A stretch of 64,000 bases of DNA, taken from contig NW_008246112.1 in the NCBI RefSeq assembly GCF_000281045.1, positions 349,133 through 413,132 of the forward strand. The letters are read 5' to 3'. The notes beneath the pieces are model-generated. The model saw only the letters and a program-made list of their open reading frames with translations. It had not been told where the DNA came from and made no database searches. This DNA comes from Saprolegnia diclina VS20. Lineage: Eukaryota > Oomycota > Saprolegniomycetes > Saprolegniales > Saprolegniaceae. Positions 33,635 to 45,400 of this stretch are shown here, one piece after another. Positions within the stretch are counted from its first letter, which is position 1. The number at the start of each line of letters is the position of its first letter. Made by a program: the position numbers and the translations under genes.

Positions 33635-35205
33635 CGGGCCTCTTTCTTATTGTTCCTCCAGCGCACCCGGGGGTTTTAAATTCGGCTTTTTATTCTTCGC
33701 ATCGCGTATTTCCATCACATCCCTACAACAACGCAAATAGTGTGCGTCGGCCTCTTCAAGCAAGCTGGACATCGCGCGCTCCTTCCTACCACACGTGGGA
33801 TCGTGCACCATCCGTGCAGTGGTGCGTCGTCCATGGACACGCCCTAGCTTCTAACGCTGGCCTCGCTCGCTTGCCTTAATAGACCCATCTTGCTGCCAAA
33901 GCGAGATGGTACCGGTGCCTTCGTAGCTTCCGTCACCGCAGTGCTGCTGCCAATAGCAGGCGCTGCGCAATGCATGAACGTGAAGGCAACAAAGCTACTC
34001 GGCCATCGCATGCTTGCACAAGCGCCGGCGCGCAGAGCACAGCAGCGGACAGGCGGGGTCCGGCTCCAAGGATACACGATTTGAACAAGTATCATTGACA
34101 AGGAAATAGTGTATTAAAATTGCAGAATATTATTATGACGCGTCCGGTATAGAGCAATTAGTAATTGCGAGGTGAAACAATTAGACAACGCTCTCTGTCG
34201 ACATTATCCGGACAGAACGTCCGGTTGACAAGCTGCTCACAACGGGATTTTTTTTTGTAATGCGTGTGCCACCCGGCGCGTCGTCGGCGCCGCGGCCTTG
34301 CCGTCGCCGCAGATGGCAACTGGCGCGCGACTGGTATATGTCGTGCCCGTGGCCGCCATGGTCGGCAGACCCACCGCTGCCCTACATGGAGGCCAGATGC
34401 AGCGCCAGGAGACGCTACGAGGCAGACATGTCCAACTCCCAGCGTTATCCATCGGGCGTGTGGGTAAGCGGGTCACTGCTGTGACCTTGGTGCAGCTACG
34501 CGCTGTATCCTTCGAGCAAGCGTGCGTACCTCGCTGTGGCTCGTCCATGCTGCTACGCCTCTCGATATGACGCACAGGTACGTCGTGGCAAGCCAAATCG
34601 TCGAGCGCACGCCACTGCGCGCTGCCGCTGCTCGGCCTGTGAGACCTCGTGCATGTGTCTACACGCGGTGTCGCGATCATTCTCGGATGCGATGGGTTGT
34701 AGTGCGCTTGGTATACATGGACGCTGCCAAGCGGCGGCCGACGATGGCACCTGTGACGCGCCTCTGGCCTCGCGCGACAGTGCTGCTGCTGATGCTTGTG
34801 CTTGCACCAAGGCTGCGCGTGACGACGCTCCCAGTCGAACTGCACAACTTGTGCGCTCGTGCGGAATTGAATGATCGCGCTATGCATGGAAGCCCGATCC
34901 TGCCACATGACGGCAGGCCATTGGTCAAAACTGAAATGTCGATGCACCAATGGCATCGCAGCACGAGCGCTTATGAGATTCGCTGCGGCTTCGACTGCGC
35001 CTGAGTATGGGATTGCCACGTGGTCGTCCACGTGTCGGCTGCACTGTGGAATTCTATGCAACGCACCTTTTGATGCATAAATGCGTGCGTAAGCTCTGAA
35101 ATCGGCTCCAATCCACACGTTGTTGCATATGCGGATTTCAAAATGCGTGGGTGGCATACCTCCTTTAGCATAAACGTGCGATCCCAGGATATCGCATCGA
35201 CAATT
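33635..35205. other. 1.6 kb intergenic region
   Basis: Divergent spacer between the 5-phosphatase and PDI genes. 34080-34260 is AT-rich by local standards and contains an oligo-T run near 34250. Long open frames on the minus strand (34237-35211) are Cys/His-rich with no coding bias and were not accepted. Confidence 0.45.
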
Positions 35206-35221
35206 GCTCATTTCTGCATTT
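35206..35221 (+). promoter_or_regulatory. oomycete initiator plus flanking promoter element
   Basis: GCTCATTTCTGCATTT lies 17 bp before the PDI start codon. It closely follows the oomycete core promoter consensus (an initiator-like GCTCATTYY followed by a CAWTTT flanking element), with one extra base between the halves. It predicts a very short 5' UTR for this presumably highly expressed gene. Confidence 0.6.
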
Positions 35222-35237
35222 GCCGACCGCCATCAAG

Positions 35238-36728
35238 ATGCGCTTCTTCGGCACTGTCTCGACCATGCTCCTCCTTGGCGTCGCCGCTGTCCGCGGCGCC
35301 ATCGAAGAAGAGGACGACGTCCTCGTGCTCACGGACGACAACTTTGAGGAGGCCATCGCCGGCAACGACGCGCTCCTCGTCGAGTTCTACGCGCCGTGGT
35401 GCGGCCACTGCAAGTCGCTCGCGCCCGAGTTCGCCAAGGCCGCCAAGGCCCTCAAGGAGAACGACCCGCCGCTCCGCCTTGCCAAGATGGACGCCACCGC
35501 TCACACCAAGTGGTCGGAGAAGTATGGCGTGCAGGGCTTCCCGACGCTCAAGTTCTTCAAGGGCGACCTCGATGCCAGCTCGGTCAAGGCCTACGACAGC
35601 GGCCGCACGGCCGACGACATTGAGAAGTGGGTCATCAAGAAGTCGGGCCCGGCCGTCAAGGTCATTGACTCGGCGGCGGACCTCGAGAAGCTCACGGCTG
35701 CCAACGATGTCGTTGTCATTGCCCACATTGACGCCGCCACGGGCGAGCAGAAGGACCTCCTCGAGAAGGTCGCCGACGCCGAAGACATTGCCGTCATCGT
35801 CGCCACCACCGATGCGTCGGTCCATGCCGACCTGAAGGAGGGCTCGATCGTCCTCCTCAAGAAGTTCGACGACAAGAAGGCCGTCTTCAGCGGCGCCTTT
35901 GAGAAGGCCGAGATCTCGGCCTTCATCAAGGAGCACCACAAGCCCCTCGTCATGACGTTCACGCAGGACAAGGCCTCGCAGATCTTCGGCGGTGACGTCG
36001 ATGTCCACCTCCTCGTCTTCTCGGATGAGTCGAAGGACTACCACGAGACGGTCCTCGAGTCGGTCACGGAAGCCGCTGCCGACACGAAGGGCAAGATCTT
36101 GCACGTCGTCATCCCGCTCTCGGAGTCGCGCATCGTCGAGTACTTTGGCCTCAAGGAAGCCGACCTCCCGTCTTTGATCCTCGTCAACATGGGCGCTGGC
36201 ATGAAGAAGTTCCCGTTCCCGACCAAGGCGGCCGAGTTGACGGAGAAGCTCACGAGCGCGGACCTCAAGGACTTCGAGGCCAAGTACCTCGCTGGCGACC
36301 TCAAGCCGACGCTTAAGTCGGCTGAGCCGTTTGATGACAGCGAGGAGGCCGTCAAGGTCATCTCGGGCAAGGAGTTTGAGACCCGCGTCATGGACTCGGA
36401 CAAGGATGTCCTCCTCGAGTTCTACGCGCCGTGGTGCGGCCACTGCAAGACGCTCGCGCCCAAGTACGACGAGCTCGCCGAAGCCTTCTCGGAGGTCGAC
36501 AGCATCATGATTGCCAAGATGGACGCGACGGAGAACGAGATTGACCACCCCAAGGTCGACGTCAAGGGCTTCCCCACGATCATCTTCTTCCCTGCCAACG
36601 ACAAGGCCAACCCGGTCACGTACGAAGGCGCGCGCGAGGTCGAGGGCTTCACGGACTTCCTCAAGAAGAACGCCAAGAAGTTCAGCCTCGGCGGCGAAGC
36701 CCACGGCAAGGACCACGACGAACTTTAA
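35238..36728 (+). CDS. PDI: protein disulfide isomerase, ER-resident
   Basis: ER oxidoreductase that forms and rearranges disulfide bonds in secreted proteins. Single exon, 496 residues. A signal peptide is present (MRFFGTVSTMLLLGVAAVRG). The domain order is a-b-b'-a': first active site YAPWCGHCKS with Cys55/Cys58, two thioredoxin folds without Cys pairs, second site YAPWCGHCKT with Cys400/Cys403. The protein ends in HDEL, the ER retrieval signal. The start is the Met at 35238, which begins the signal peptide; the frame is open a few codons further but without another ATG. Codon use is extremely GC3-biased, consistent with high expression. Length is normal for the family. Confidence 0.98.
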   Translation: MRFFGTVSTMLLLGVAAVRGAIEEEDDVLVLTDDNFEEAIAGNDALLVEFYAPWCGHCKSLAPEFAKAAKALKENDPPLRLAKMDATAHTKWSEKYGVQGFPTLKFFKGDLDASSVKAYDSGRTADDIEKWVIKKSGPAVKVIDSAADLEKLTAANDVVVIAHIDAATGEQKDLLEKVADAEDIAVIVATTDASVHADLKEGSIVLLKKFDDKKAVFSGAFEKAEISAFIKEHHKPLVMTFTQDKASQIFGGDVDVHLLVFSDESKDYHETVLESVTEAAADTKGKILHVVIPLSESRIVEYFGLKEADLPSLILVNMGAGMKKFPFPTKAAELTEKLTSADLKDFEAKYLAGDLKPTLKSAEPFDDSEEAVKVISGKEFETRVMDSDKDVLLEFYAPWCGHCKTLAPKYDELAEAFSEVDSIMIAKMDATENEIDHPKVDVKGFPTIIFFPANDKANPVTYEGAREVEGFTDFLKKNAKKFSLGGEAHGKDHDEL

Positions 36729-37969
36729 GCGCTAGCGTAGCAGAATAAAGCTAACTCTGTAGTTTTTGACATTTGCATGAGTGGCTTGAAGACCTGAATG
36801 GCGATCTGCATGTTGAGCCTGAGCGTCATGGCCAGCACGATACATACCCTGCGCCCAGCTAAGCTGTAATTTATCCAGCCATGGCTGCTCATTGCGACCC
36901 AATAGAGCTCACGGGCAGCAGGATCGGTGAGTCGAGCGTCAACGTTTCGTCGGACCGAGGGCAAAGCCTGCTCGATTCACTTCAGCGTACGGCACAGTGG
37001 CGCACGAAGGGCGCAACAGCGAGATGGGGAACGAAGCACCTGCAACAAGCTGAGACTAATCACTCGTGGCATTGAGCTTAGCTCCAGCGATAACTTATTG
37101 CTGGAGCTATGAGGCGTATAATCGCCGATAAGGTTTAAGGGATGGCGTTACAGAAGGCGACCGATGGCGCTTATTAGCTGACGGCGCTGGGACCAGGGTA
37201 CATAATTATTCACACCTGGCTAGGACCGGCCCATTCTATACACTGTGATGCACCCAGCAATGGTCGTGTTGGCTGCGAGGCGAGCAAGTAGCCGGCGACG
37301 TCGCGCGTCGGTGCAGGGGCTGGGGTGCTGACTTGGGAGCTAAATCGATTGACTAGAAACACCCAACATATTTCACCTTGAACTTGAGGTCAACGGCTGC
37401 AACGGTTCGATTAGGCTCATATCGGAGGACGCGATCGCAAGAACCTAGGACACGATCGTTGTATGCACTGGCATGCTTGTAGGGGTGGTGCCGCATACCT
37501 CAATGATGCGATGAGCCTCGCTGGCGCCTTGTCTGCTCTTCTTCACACACCCAACGTTTACACAGTTCCATATTGAGCCATGCTTGCCAACGGAGCATCA
37601 CATTCGGCGGAGAGGTGCGCTTAGAGAACTAACGTTGCCTAGAGAGAGTAAGCTGTACATGACGTTGCTGGGGCGTTCCTGCCCTGTTTGGCTTGTATCA
37701 TCCGACAGCCTCGCGTACGACGATGTCGGGAGGTCGTCGCGCCTTTGTATTTGGGTGTGTCTAGCCATAGAATATGCGACCTGGGCGTGCCACGTAGGGG
37801 CTTCCTGGGCCCCCCAGAGGTGACCGGTCATAATCTCTTGATTATTGTATAGTACCGTTTTGGGTCCCCCCTACCCGGTAAAGTCTGAAAACGAACGTAG
37901 GGGAATTCCAACCGCTAATTCGTTCGCTTGCCTTCCATTTATTTCTGACTTGGAAGCCGACGAAGGATC
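36729..37969. other. 1.2 kb intergenic region, no gene seen
   Basis: 3' flank of PDI and 5' flank of the SDH anchor gene. Both strands were read; open frames are short, with no family content and no splice-linked coding stretches. Confidence 0.5.
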
Positions 37970-38531
37970 ATGATGATGTCCCGCCTGACCGCTACCCCGC
38001 GCCGCGTCGTGATGCAGACCCGCGGCTTCCGCAAGGGTATGCATGCCCCTCCCTTCGGTACATGAGGCTCATGACGACGATTCCAGGCAACCCTATCAAG
38101 TTCACCGAGAACCACCAGAACCATGGCGTCTCGGCGGTCGTCTATGGTACGTGGACGAGGTCGAGGAGGACCGTGGGCTAATGAGGGCCATCCTAGCTGA
38201 TAACTCGACGGCCATGATCAAGGCTGGCAAGGTTGCGGGCGCGGGTATCCTTGCCTTGATCCCCTTTGCCTTGGCCCTCAGCCCGTCGGCGCTCAACACG
38301 CCGGTGGACTATGCGCTCGGCGTCTTGATCCCGATCCACGCGCACGTCAGCATGAACGCGGTCCTCTCGGACTACATCCCCAAGGTGCACCAGCTCCCGT
38401 TCCGCCTCTCGGCGCTCGCGGGCTCGGCGGCCTTCTTCCTCGGCCTCATGGTCGTCAACGTCAACGGCGTCGGCATCACGGAGTCGGTCAAGACCATCTG
38501 GCGCGAAGCCCCGAAGAAGGAGTCGCACTAA
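37970..38531 (+). CDS. SDHD: succinate dehydrogenase membrane anchor subunit (CybS)
   Basis: Small membrane-anchor subunit of mitochondrial complex II, binding heme b and ubiquinone with SDHC. Exons 37970-38036, 38087-38146, 38197-38531; two introns of 50 nt each; 153 residues. The N-terminus (MMMSRLTATPRRVVMQTRGFRK) is Arg-rich and lacks acids, a typical mitochondrial presequence. Three hydrophobic segments follow, with HAHVSMNAVLSDYIPK between spans one and two. In that motif the second His is the expected heme ligand and Asp-Tyr the quinone-site pair. Any of the first three Met could start translation. Convergent with the MaoC-type gene, 61 bp between stops. Confidence 0.92.
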
Positions 38532-38592
38532 GCAGGACCCTTGACACCTATTAAATGTAGAACGAGTGCCAATGCTTTTTCTACGTGCAGTA

Positions 38593-39131
38593 TTATGCTT
38601 CCACAGGCTTGGCGATAAGGACTTTGGCCTCGCCCGAAATCGCGATCTCGCCTTCCTTGTTGATGCACTGCGTCGCGCACACCACGAGGCGCATGCGCGC
38701 CTTCACCTGCGTTACCTCGATGCGGATCGTGAGCGGGTCATCCACGAAGATGGGCTTGTGGAAGCGGAGGCTTTGGCTCACGTACACGGAGCCCGGCATG
38801 GTCGCGCCAAAGACCGATGGAAAGAGGCTCGAGACGAGGATGCCATGGACGACCGGCTTGCCAAAGGGTGTCGTGGCGCAGAAGGAAGCGTCGAGATGGA
38901 GCGGGTTCGTATCGCCCGTCAAGGTCGCAAAGGCCTGCACGTCATGGGCGTGGAACGTGTGGTGGATCTCGGCGCCGACGCCGACGCCGGGCAGCGCGCC
39001 TGCCGGGACCTGCGCCCATGAGACGTCGGCGAGATGCAAGCGAGGAAGCGTACCTCGGTGAGGCGACCGACGACGTGGATGTATCGGCGGCCCGCATGGG
39101 CCCCCCGGTAGACGCGACGAGTTGCCAGCAT
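38593..39131 (-). CDS. MaoC-type hotdog dehydratase / hydratase, probably mitochondrial
   Basis: R-specific hydratase of the MaoC family, such as the mitochondrial 3-hydroxyacyl-thioester dehydratase of type II fatty acid synthesis. Exons 39131-39054 and 39009-38593, one 44-nt intron; 164 residues. The hydratase-2 motif is intact: FATLTGDTNPLHLDASF with the catalytic Asp and His, then GKPVVHGILVSSLF. The first exon (MLATRRVYRGAHAGRRYIHV) is basic with no acidic residue and fits a mitochondrial targeting peptide, which supports a role in mitochondrial acyl metabolism over a peroxisomal one. The C-terminus (KPVEA) is not a peroxisomal PTS1. Confidence 0.9.
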
Positions 39132-39460
39132 CTTGGGTCTCGACACTCTGGGTTGGATGCCGAAAATAAGGCGTAGCAAATGTGGCATGCACCGATAACG
39201 GAACGCAAGCTCGCAGCACGATGCAACACCCATCCGCGGGTCTTGACTGCAAGTCCACTGCAGTGCACGCAAGACCTTTGTGAGTGCCACTGCCCTGGGT
39301 ATCGTGCACTTGTGTGCTCGTGTCGTATGGTCTAGTTTCGGCATATGCCGATTTTGAAAACAGGCTGACGGCGTCATTTTACGTGCACACATTGTCATGC
39401 GACCGATTTGAAATACAAAAACAGACAAAATATATCTCTACAAACATATACACTAGGCGA
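39132..39460. other. spacer before the 3' end of the giant gene
   Basis: 5' flank of the MaoC gene and 3' flank of the giant gene. AT-rich between 39400 and 39455, a plausible polyadenylation area for the giant transcript (minus strand). Confidence 0.5.
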
Positions 39461-42400
39461 CTAGAGCTGATCGTCAATGTCAAATTGACCGCCCGAACTC
39501 GAAGAATGGCGCGTCAAGCGCGCGAGGATGAGCTCCACGAGCTGCGTCCGTTCCACGCTCGACAGCTCGACCTATGACATGGTATGAGCACATTGCACCA
39601 AAGATGAATCTCGTCGTACGAGCGGCTTCTCAAAGCGCTGCAACAGCGGCGATGCGCTCGACACTTGAATGGCTTGGAGGGTCTCGGTGTCAATGTTGAA
39701 GACGTCGACAAGGAGCCCGAGCTTGGTCGGCGTGTAGCCGATGGCGACCGAGACCGACGCGCCGCCAACGTTCTTGACGCCTTGGTACAACAGCGCCGCA
39801 GAACTCATGGTCGTGCTCGACGGCGGCGGCGTCTTGGCCGCCACCGGCGCATACGGCTGTGTTGGTCGACGCTCGAGCTTCATCGTCGGGGCGAACGCGA
39901 GGCTGCCCGTCTTGCGCAGCGCCGCCATGCTCTGTGTGGCGTTCTGGCCCGTCTCGGTCGCCAAGTCGCTCACAAATCGCTCCTTGAGTGTCTTGCCATT
40001 GGACGTGGTGATCGTCGTCGCGTCCTCTTCCTGCCATTTTGGGCGCGGGATGGGGCGGAAGCCCGGCATGGCGCGCTCGAGCTTGGTGTCCGTCTTGAGC
40101 GGCGCGGCGGTCGCGGGCACGAGCATGCTCTGGTTGGCGGAGGCCTGGTGCATGAGGAGGCCATGGTACGCCTCGAGCTTGGCTTGCATTTCGTTGGAAA
40201 TAGCCTCGTGCTGGGACACGAGCTCCTTGAAGAAGCTGTCTTTGAGTGCGACCTCCATCGCGGTCGTCTCCTTCTCTGCGATCGCGTCGGCGAGTCGCAG
40301 CTGCAACACCCGCGCGTCCTTCTCGGCGGACGCCGGATCCTGCGCGACCGACCGCCGAAGGAACTGAAGCACATCGAGGGTGCGCTCGCGCTGCGTGCTC
40401 ATCGCGACGTTGAGGATCGTGTTGGCCTTGGCGAGGAAGAGGTGGAACTGGAGGCGCGCGACCGCGTTCGTCTTCTCCAAGCTGTCAATGTACCACGGTA
40501 CAATGTCGGTCCCGGGCGTCCATTCGACCGTGTACCATTGCACCTATCCGGGCCCGCTTCAAACCCAGCGCAAGAGGACGAGGTGCGTACATCAAAGGGC
40601 AAGAACGGCGCGAGGTCCCGCTGGAGCGCGTCAAACGAGCCCAAGACAAACTCCTTCATGCGCTTGAGCTCCTTGATGCACCCGAGGATCGCTTGCGAAA
40701 GCTCTGTTGGCAGTACAAAGGTGCTCCTACGTCGGTTACGCTCCGTAACGTGGCATGACAGATCCGCTCCGTACGTTTTCGGCGGCGTCAACAGCTGCGT
40801 CACGCTGCGAATCGATGTGTACACGAGCTCCATGAGCATGCGGTCGCGGTCGACAAACCGCGCAAAGAAGGCGGCCTTGTCCTGCGGGTCTTTGGTATTG
40901 TCGCCCGCCGCATGTGTCTACAATGCACATGACAATCTGTCCACAATGCATTGGCAACGTACGTTGAGTGCCGATTGAAGATACGTCATGGTCGCATCGT
41001 ACTCGGCCTGCTCCTTGAGTTTCGCATTACGCAGTGACGTGACTTCGGCTTCGAGTTGTGCCAACTGACTTCGGGTCTCGGCCGTCATGCGTGCAATCTG
41101 GGCCGCGCAGTCGGTCTTGGTTGTCTCAAGCGCGTCACGGCTCGTCTGCTGCACTGCGGCCACGTCCGTGACGCGCGCCTTCTCGGCCTTTTCCAGTTTC
41201 TAGCAATCAGAACTTAGTATCTGTCACGATGATAACGACTAAGATTTTACCGCCGCCCAGTCGCGAAGCGTCGCATCGAGCGTCGCGGCGGCTTCTCGCT
41301 GCACAGCTTCCATGGCGGCGACGTGGTGCGCGAGGTCTTGTTCGTGGGCTTGTTTTCGGCGGTAGAACGCCACGTCCATGTCCCGGCCTTCCTGAAGCTT
41401 GCGATCGAGGGCTGCAAAGAACGTCGCGGTGCTCTCGGGCGTGGCCTGGAACGGACACGCGTACTTGACACCGAGCCCGGAAAGCCGCGTCTATCATGGA
41501 CCATTCATGTCCATTCTCAAGCGGTATCGTTTTTGGTATAGCATTACCTCGTAGTCTTGAAGGGCTTTCTGCATGAGCTCCATCGAGCCTTGCAGAGCAT
41601 TGTTGTTGGCGTCCGTGTTCATTTTCTGCCGCGCCATGTCGCGGTGCTTGGCGCCGAGCTCGACAAACGACGCGAGTACTCCGACGATTTCGTCTGCCGT
41701 GCAGAGCCCGTCGCGCCCCAAGGCGGTCGCGGCGCGTGCGCGGAGGTCCCGGTAGTCGCCAATGTAACCGAGAATCTCCTTGGGCGTGCTCCACAGCGTT
41801 GTCTCGCTCGAGCTCCACAGTTTTGTGACCTACGTGTCGCATGAGTTTCACAAGCAACATGCACACAGATCACGGTACGTCGGCGCGGAGCGTTTGGTGG
41901 GTTTCAACCACGTGGAGAATGTCCTTGGCGTGCAAGACCGCCTCGGTCATGCGCAATTGGGTCGCAACGTCGAGCTTGAGCTGCGTGTACTCTTGGACGA
42001 GGCGCATGATCTGCGCATGGTTGAGCGTGTCCCGCGGCACGTGGAGGATCGTGGACACTTGGTTGCGAAAGTTGTAGGCTTCTTGGAGCGCTGACGTGAT
42101 GTGCACGTCGGCCACATCAGCAACGTCCGTGGCCCAAATCGCTGCAATGTCGACGCGCAGTTTGCGGCTCTCTTCGACGACCTACGCACGATGACATCTC
42201 CAAAATGACGTGATCATGTCCGACCTTGATGATGCCGTCGGCCGAGATGAGTGTGTCGGCCGCTTTCGGCGCGAGCGTGTGCGTCACCGTGACGCGTACC
42301 TTGTGAAAGTCCTGGACGAGCCCCAGGATCGACTTGGCGTTCGTGAGCGCCTTCTCCGTGTTGACGGTAGCGGCAACTTGAACTCGGAGCTTTTCGTATT

Positions 42401-45400
42401 CGTCCACGAGATCGAGAAGTGTCGCAGTATCGACGTTCTCTTTGGCGAGTGCAATGCCGGCTTGGGTCAAATGGCTCTGGTACTCGTCAATGTAGTGGTA
42501 AATCTGCACGGCGCCAATCTAGGCAAATCATCACAATATAAAGTCAAAATCAAAAGTACCTTTGGGAGCTGAAGTCGTGACTTGAGTTGGGATTGCAGGC
42601 CCACAAATTCTTCAATGAACGCCACCATCTCTGCCTCCGTGCACGTTAGTCGCCCACACCCGAGTGCTACACAACACGGACGCGTAAGACGAAGCACGGA
42701 CGACATCTATTAGATGCGTTACGTAGTACCTTGCGCGACATGGGTTCGGCACGACTGCCACTCGCGGAGCGCAGATAGGATCTCGGGCTCGTTCAAATGC
42801 CCCCTAAAATCAGACAAATCATGAGCCCACCATCCCAAGGACGGCACAAATTAGCGTACGAGGCTTGAAGAATACGACCCGCTTCGACGCGGATCGTTTG
42901 GTACGTATTGAGCACCGAGAGGACATGCGCTGTGCTCGGTGTACCACTGACATCGGTGAGCACGCTCGGGTACGCATTGAGCAGTTGGTCGTGCTCCAGC
43001 ACGACCCGAATCACATTGTCCATCGTATCAACACGGTCTTTGGCAGCTCCGAGACTGCTCCAGAGCTTGTCATTATCGCGAACGACGACGTCGAGGGCCT
43101 CCATGCTCATGAGGCGGCCCGATACCTTGGCAAAGCGCTGCCTCTCGGTCGCAAGGTCGAGGATCGCGGCCACAAACGCTTGGAGATCGTCAAGCGTCGC
43201 CATTGCTTCGCACTCGGTGCCCAAGTTGGGGTGGTACTGCTCACTGAGTAGGGGGGTCCACGCCTCCTTCATGCGCTTGAGCACAAAATTGCCAGTGAGC
43301 GCTGCCGTGAGGTCTTGGCCCATCCCCGCCAGCTCTACAACCACATGAATTGGCGCCCAAACATGGCGCTTCGCACCTCGGAAGAGCGTCACGCGCAACT
43401 CATCTTGCTCGGTGGCCTCTTGCTTGTGCGATTTGACGGCCTTCTCGTGCACTTGTCGGAGCGATCGCAGCGCATCCTGCGTCGCGTCCCAGCCCTCCAC
43501 AGTTGCCAACAGCTCTAGTGATGATTGAGTACAAGCTAGCCGATATGCGAGCAACGCACGGGTCTCGAGGGCTTCCGATGTCATTGCGATCGTGTTGTAC
43601 GCTTCGGTGGCCGCCTCAGCGTCGCGGGCGCGGGCTTCTTGCCACGTACATCGCTCCTTCTCATGTGCCGCCGTGAAGGCGGCAACCTGGGCTTCAAGGA
43701 CGGCCGTCGCTGCTGTCAGGGCCTTAGCATGGTCTTGCTGCGCCAAGTCGAGCTGCTGATGCAACTCGGCGATCGCAGCGGCGTGGGCATCTTTGGCCGC
43801 GGTCGTCGCCGCGTCATGGGCTGTCTCAAGGTCGGCGATTTGCTTTTCCAGACGCGAGACGAGGCTCGCATTCGCGTCTTTCATCGCGTCCAGCGACGCC
43901 TCGCACGCGGCGTTGGTTCGGTCAATGTCGGCGTGGTATGCCTCGAGACTTGCCGCGTACTGAGCGTCGTAAAAGGCCTGGTTGGATCGTATCTGGTTCT
44001 CGTACGAGGCTTTGGACTCTGCGAGTTGCGCTTCGTACGACGCCTTGGACTCGCTGAGCTGCGTCTCGTAGCTGGACGTGCAGCTGCTCAGCGTGGCCTG
44101 CGCCGACGCATTCGTCTCGGAAAGCGTCAGCGCCGCGTTGGACTTGAGGTCACTCAACTGCGTCTCGTAAGCTGTTTTCAGCGCGCTCAATTGCGCTTCG
44201 TACGCACTTCTGACGTCAATGAGCTCGGTCTCGTACTTGAGCGTATGCTCCCGGAGCTGCGTTTCATAGCTCGATTTGGTCCCGCGCGTCTCGGTCTCGC
44301 AGCGAGACGTCGTGTCGGTGAGCTGGGCTTCGTACGCGCGCTTGGTCTCGCGCAGCTGCGTTTCATACCGTGTCGTCGTGTCACTGAGGTGCGTCTCGTA
44401 GTGCGTCGTCGTCTCACGGAGCTGCGTCTCGTAGCGCATAGTGGTCTCGCTCAGCTGCGACTCGTACCGCGTGGTCGTCGACCGCAGCGTGCTCTCGTAG
44501 CTGCTCTTGGTGCTGCTGAGCTCGGCCTCATACGACGTCGTCTTGTCGTGCAAAAGACCTTCGTAGTGCGTCGTGGCGCTCGCCAGCGCAGCATCGTGGG
44601 CCGCAGCGGCGTTGCGCAACGTCGCCTCGTAGCGCGTAGTTGTGTCTTCCAGCGTTGCTTCGTACTGACGGGTTTGGGCCGCCAACGTGGTCTCGTACGT
44701 AGCGGTCGTCTCGCGCAGCGTGGTGTCCGTCAATGATTGAAGCGCCGAGAGCTGCGCTTCGTAGCGACTCGTGGTCGACGCCATTTCGCTCTCATGGGCG
44801 CTCTTGTTCGCCGTCCGCTCGGCGTCGGCTATGGTCAACGCATCGCACAGCTGCGTCTCGAGCGATGTCTTGGTCTCGGCGAGCTCCGCCGCGTGTACGC
44901 GCGCCGCCTCGGCGAGCTCGGTCGAGTATTGCGTCATTGTGTCCGTGAGCTGCGTCTCGTAGTTGCGCGTGCTCGTTGCGATTTCCTCTTCGTACCGACT
45001 CGTTGTGTCGGCGAGGAGCGTCTCGTAGTGCTCAGTTGTCCGCTGCAACTGCCGTTCGAGCGACGTGGTAGAGTCGACCAGCTGCGTCTCGAGCGATGTC
45101 TTCGTGTCGAACAGCTGCGCTTCGAGCGCCGTTCTTGTCTCTAAAAGCTCAGCAGCGCTCGAGGCCACAAGCGCAGCGATCCGAGCTTCGTACTCGGCCT
45201 TCGTATCGCTCAAAAGCGTCTCGTAGCCGATGGTAACGTCCCGCAGCCGCACCTCGAGCCGCTCAGTTGTCGCCAACAGCTCGGCCTTTAACCCCTCGAC
45301 CTCGGCCGTGTGCGCGGCGACCTTGGCGTCCGTGGCGGCTTGGTGCTGCACGACTGCATCGGCCATCCGCGCCTCGTAGCGGTACGTAGCGTCACGCAGC

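Noticed and set aside
34237-35211. 324-codon minus-strand frame upstream of PDI
   Set aside because: Cys/His/Trp-rich with no coding bias, no homology recognised, and it covers the PDI promoter.
35208-36716. 502-codon open frame on the minus strand opposite PDI
   Set aside because: Exact antisense of a certain PDI gene; Leu/Arg/Val-rich with no domain. It exists because the sense gene avoids TTA, CTA and TCA codons.
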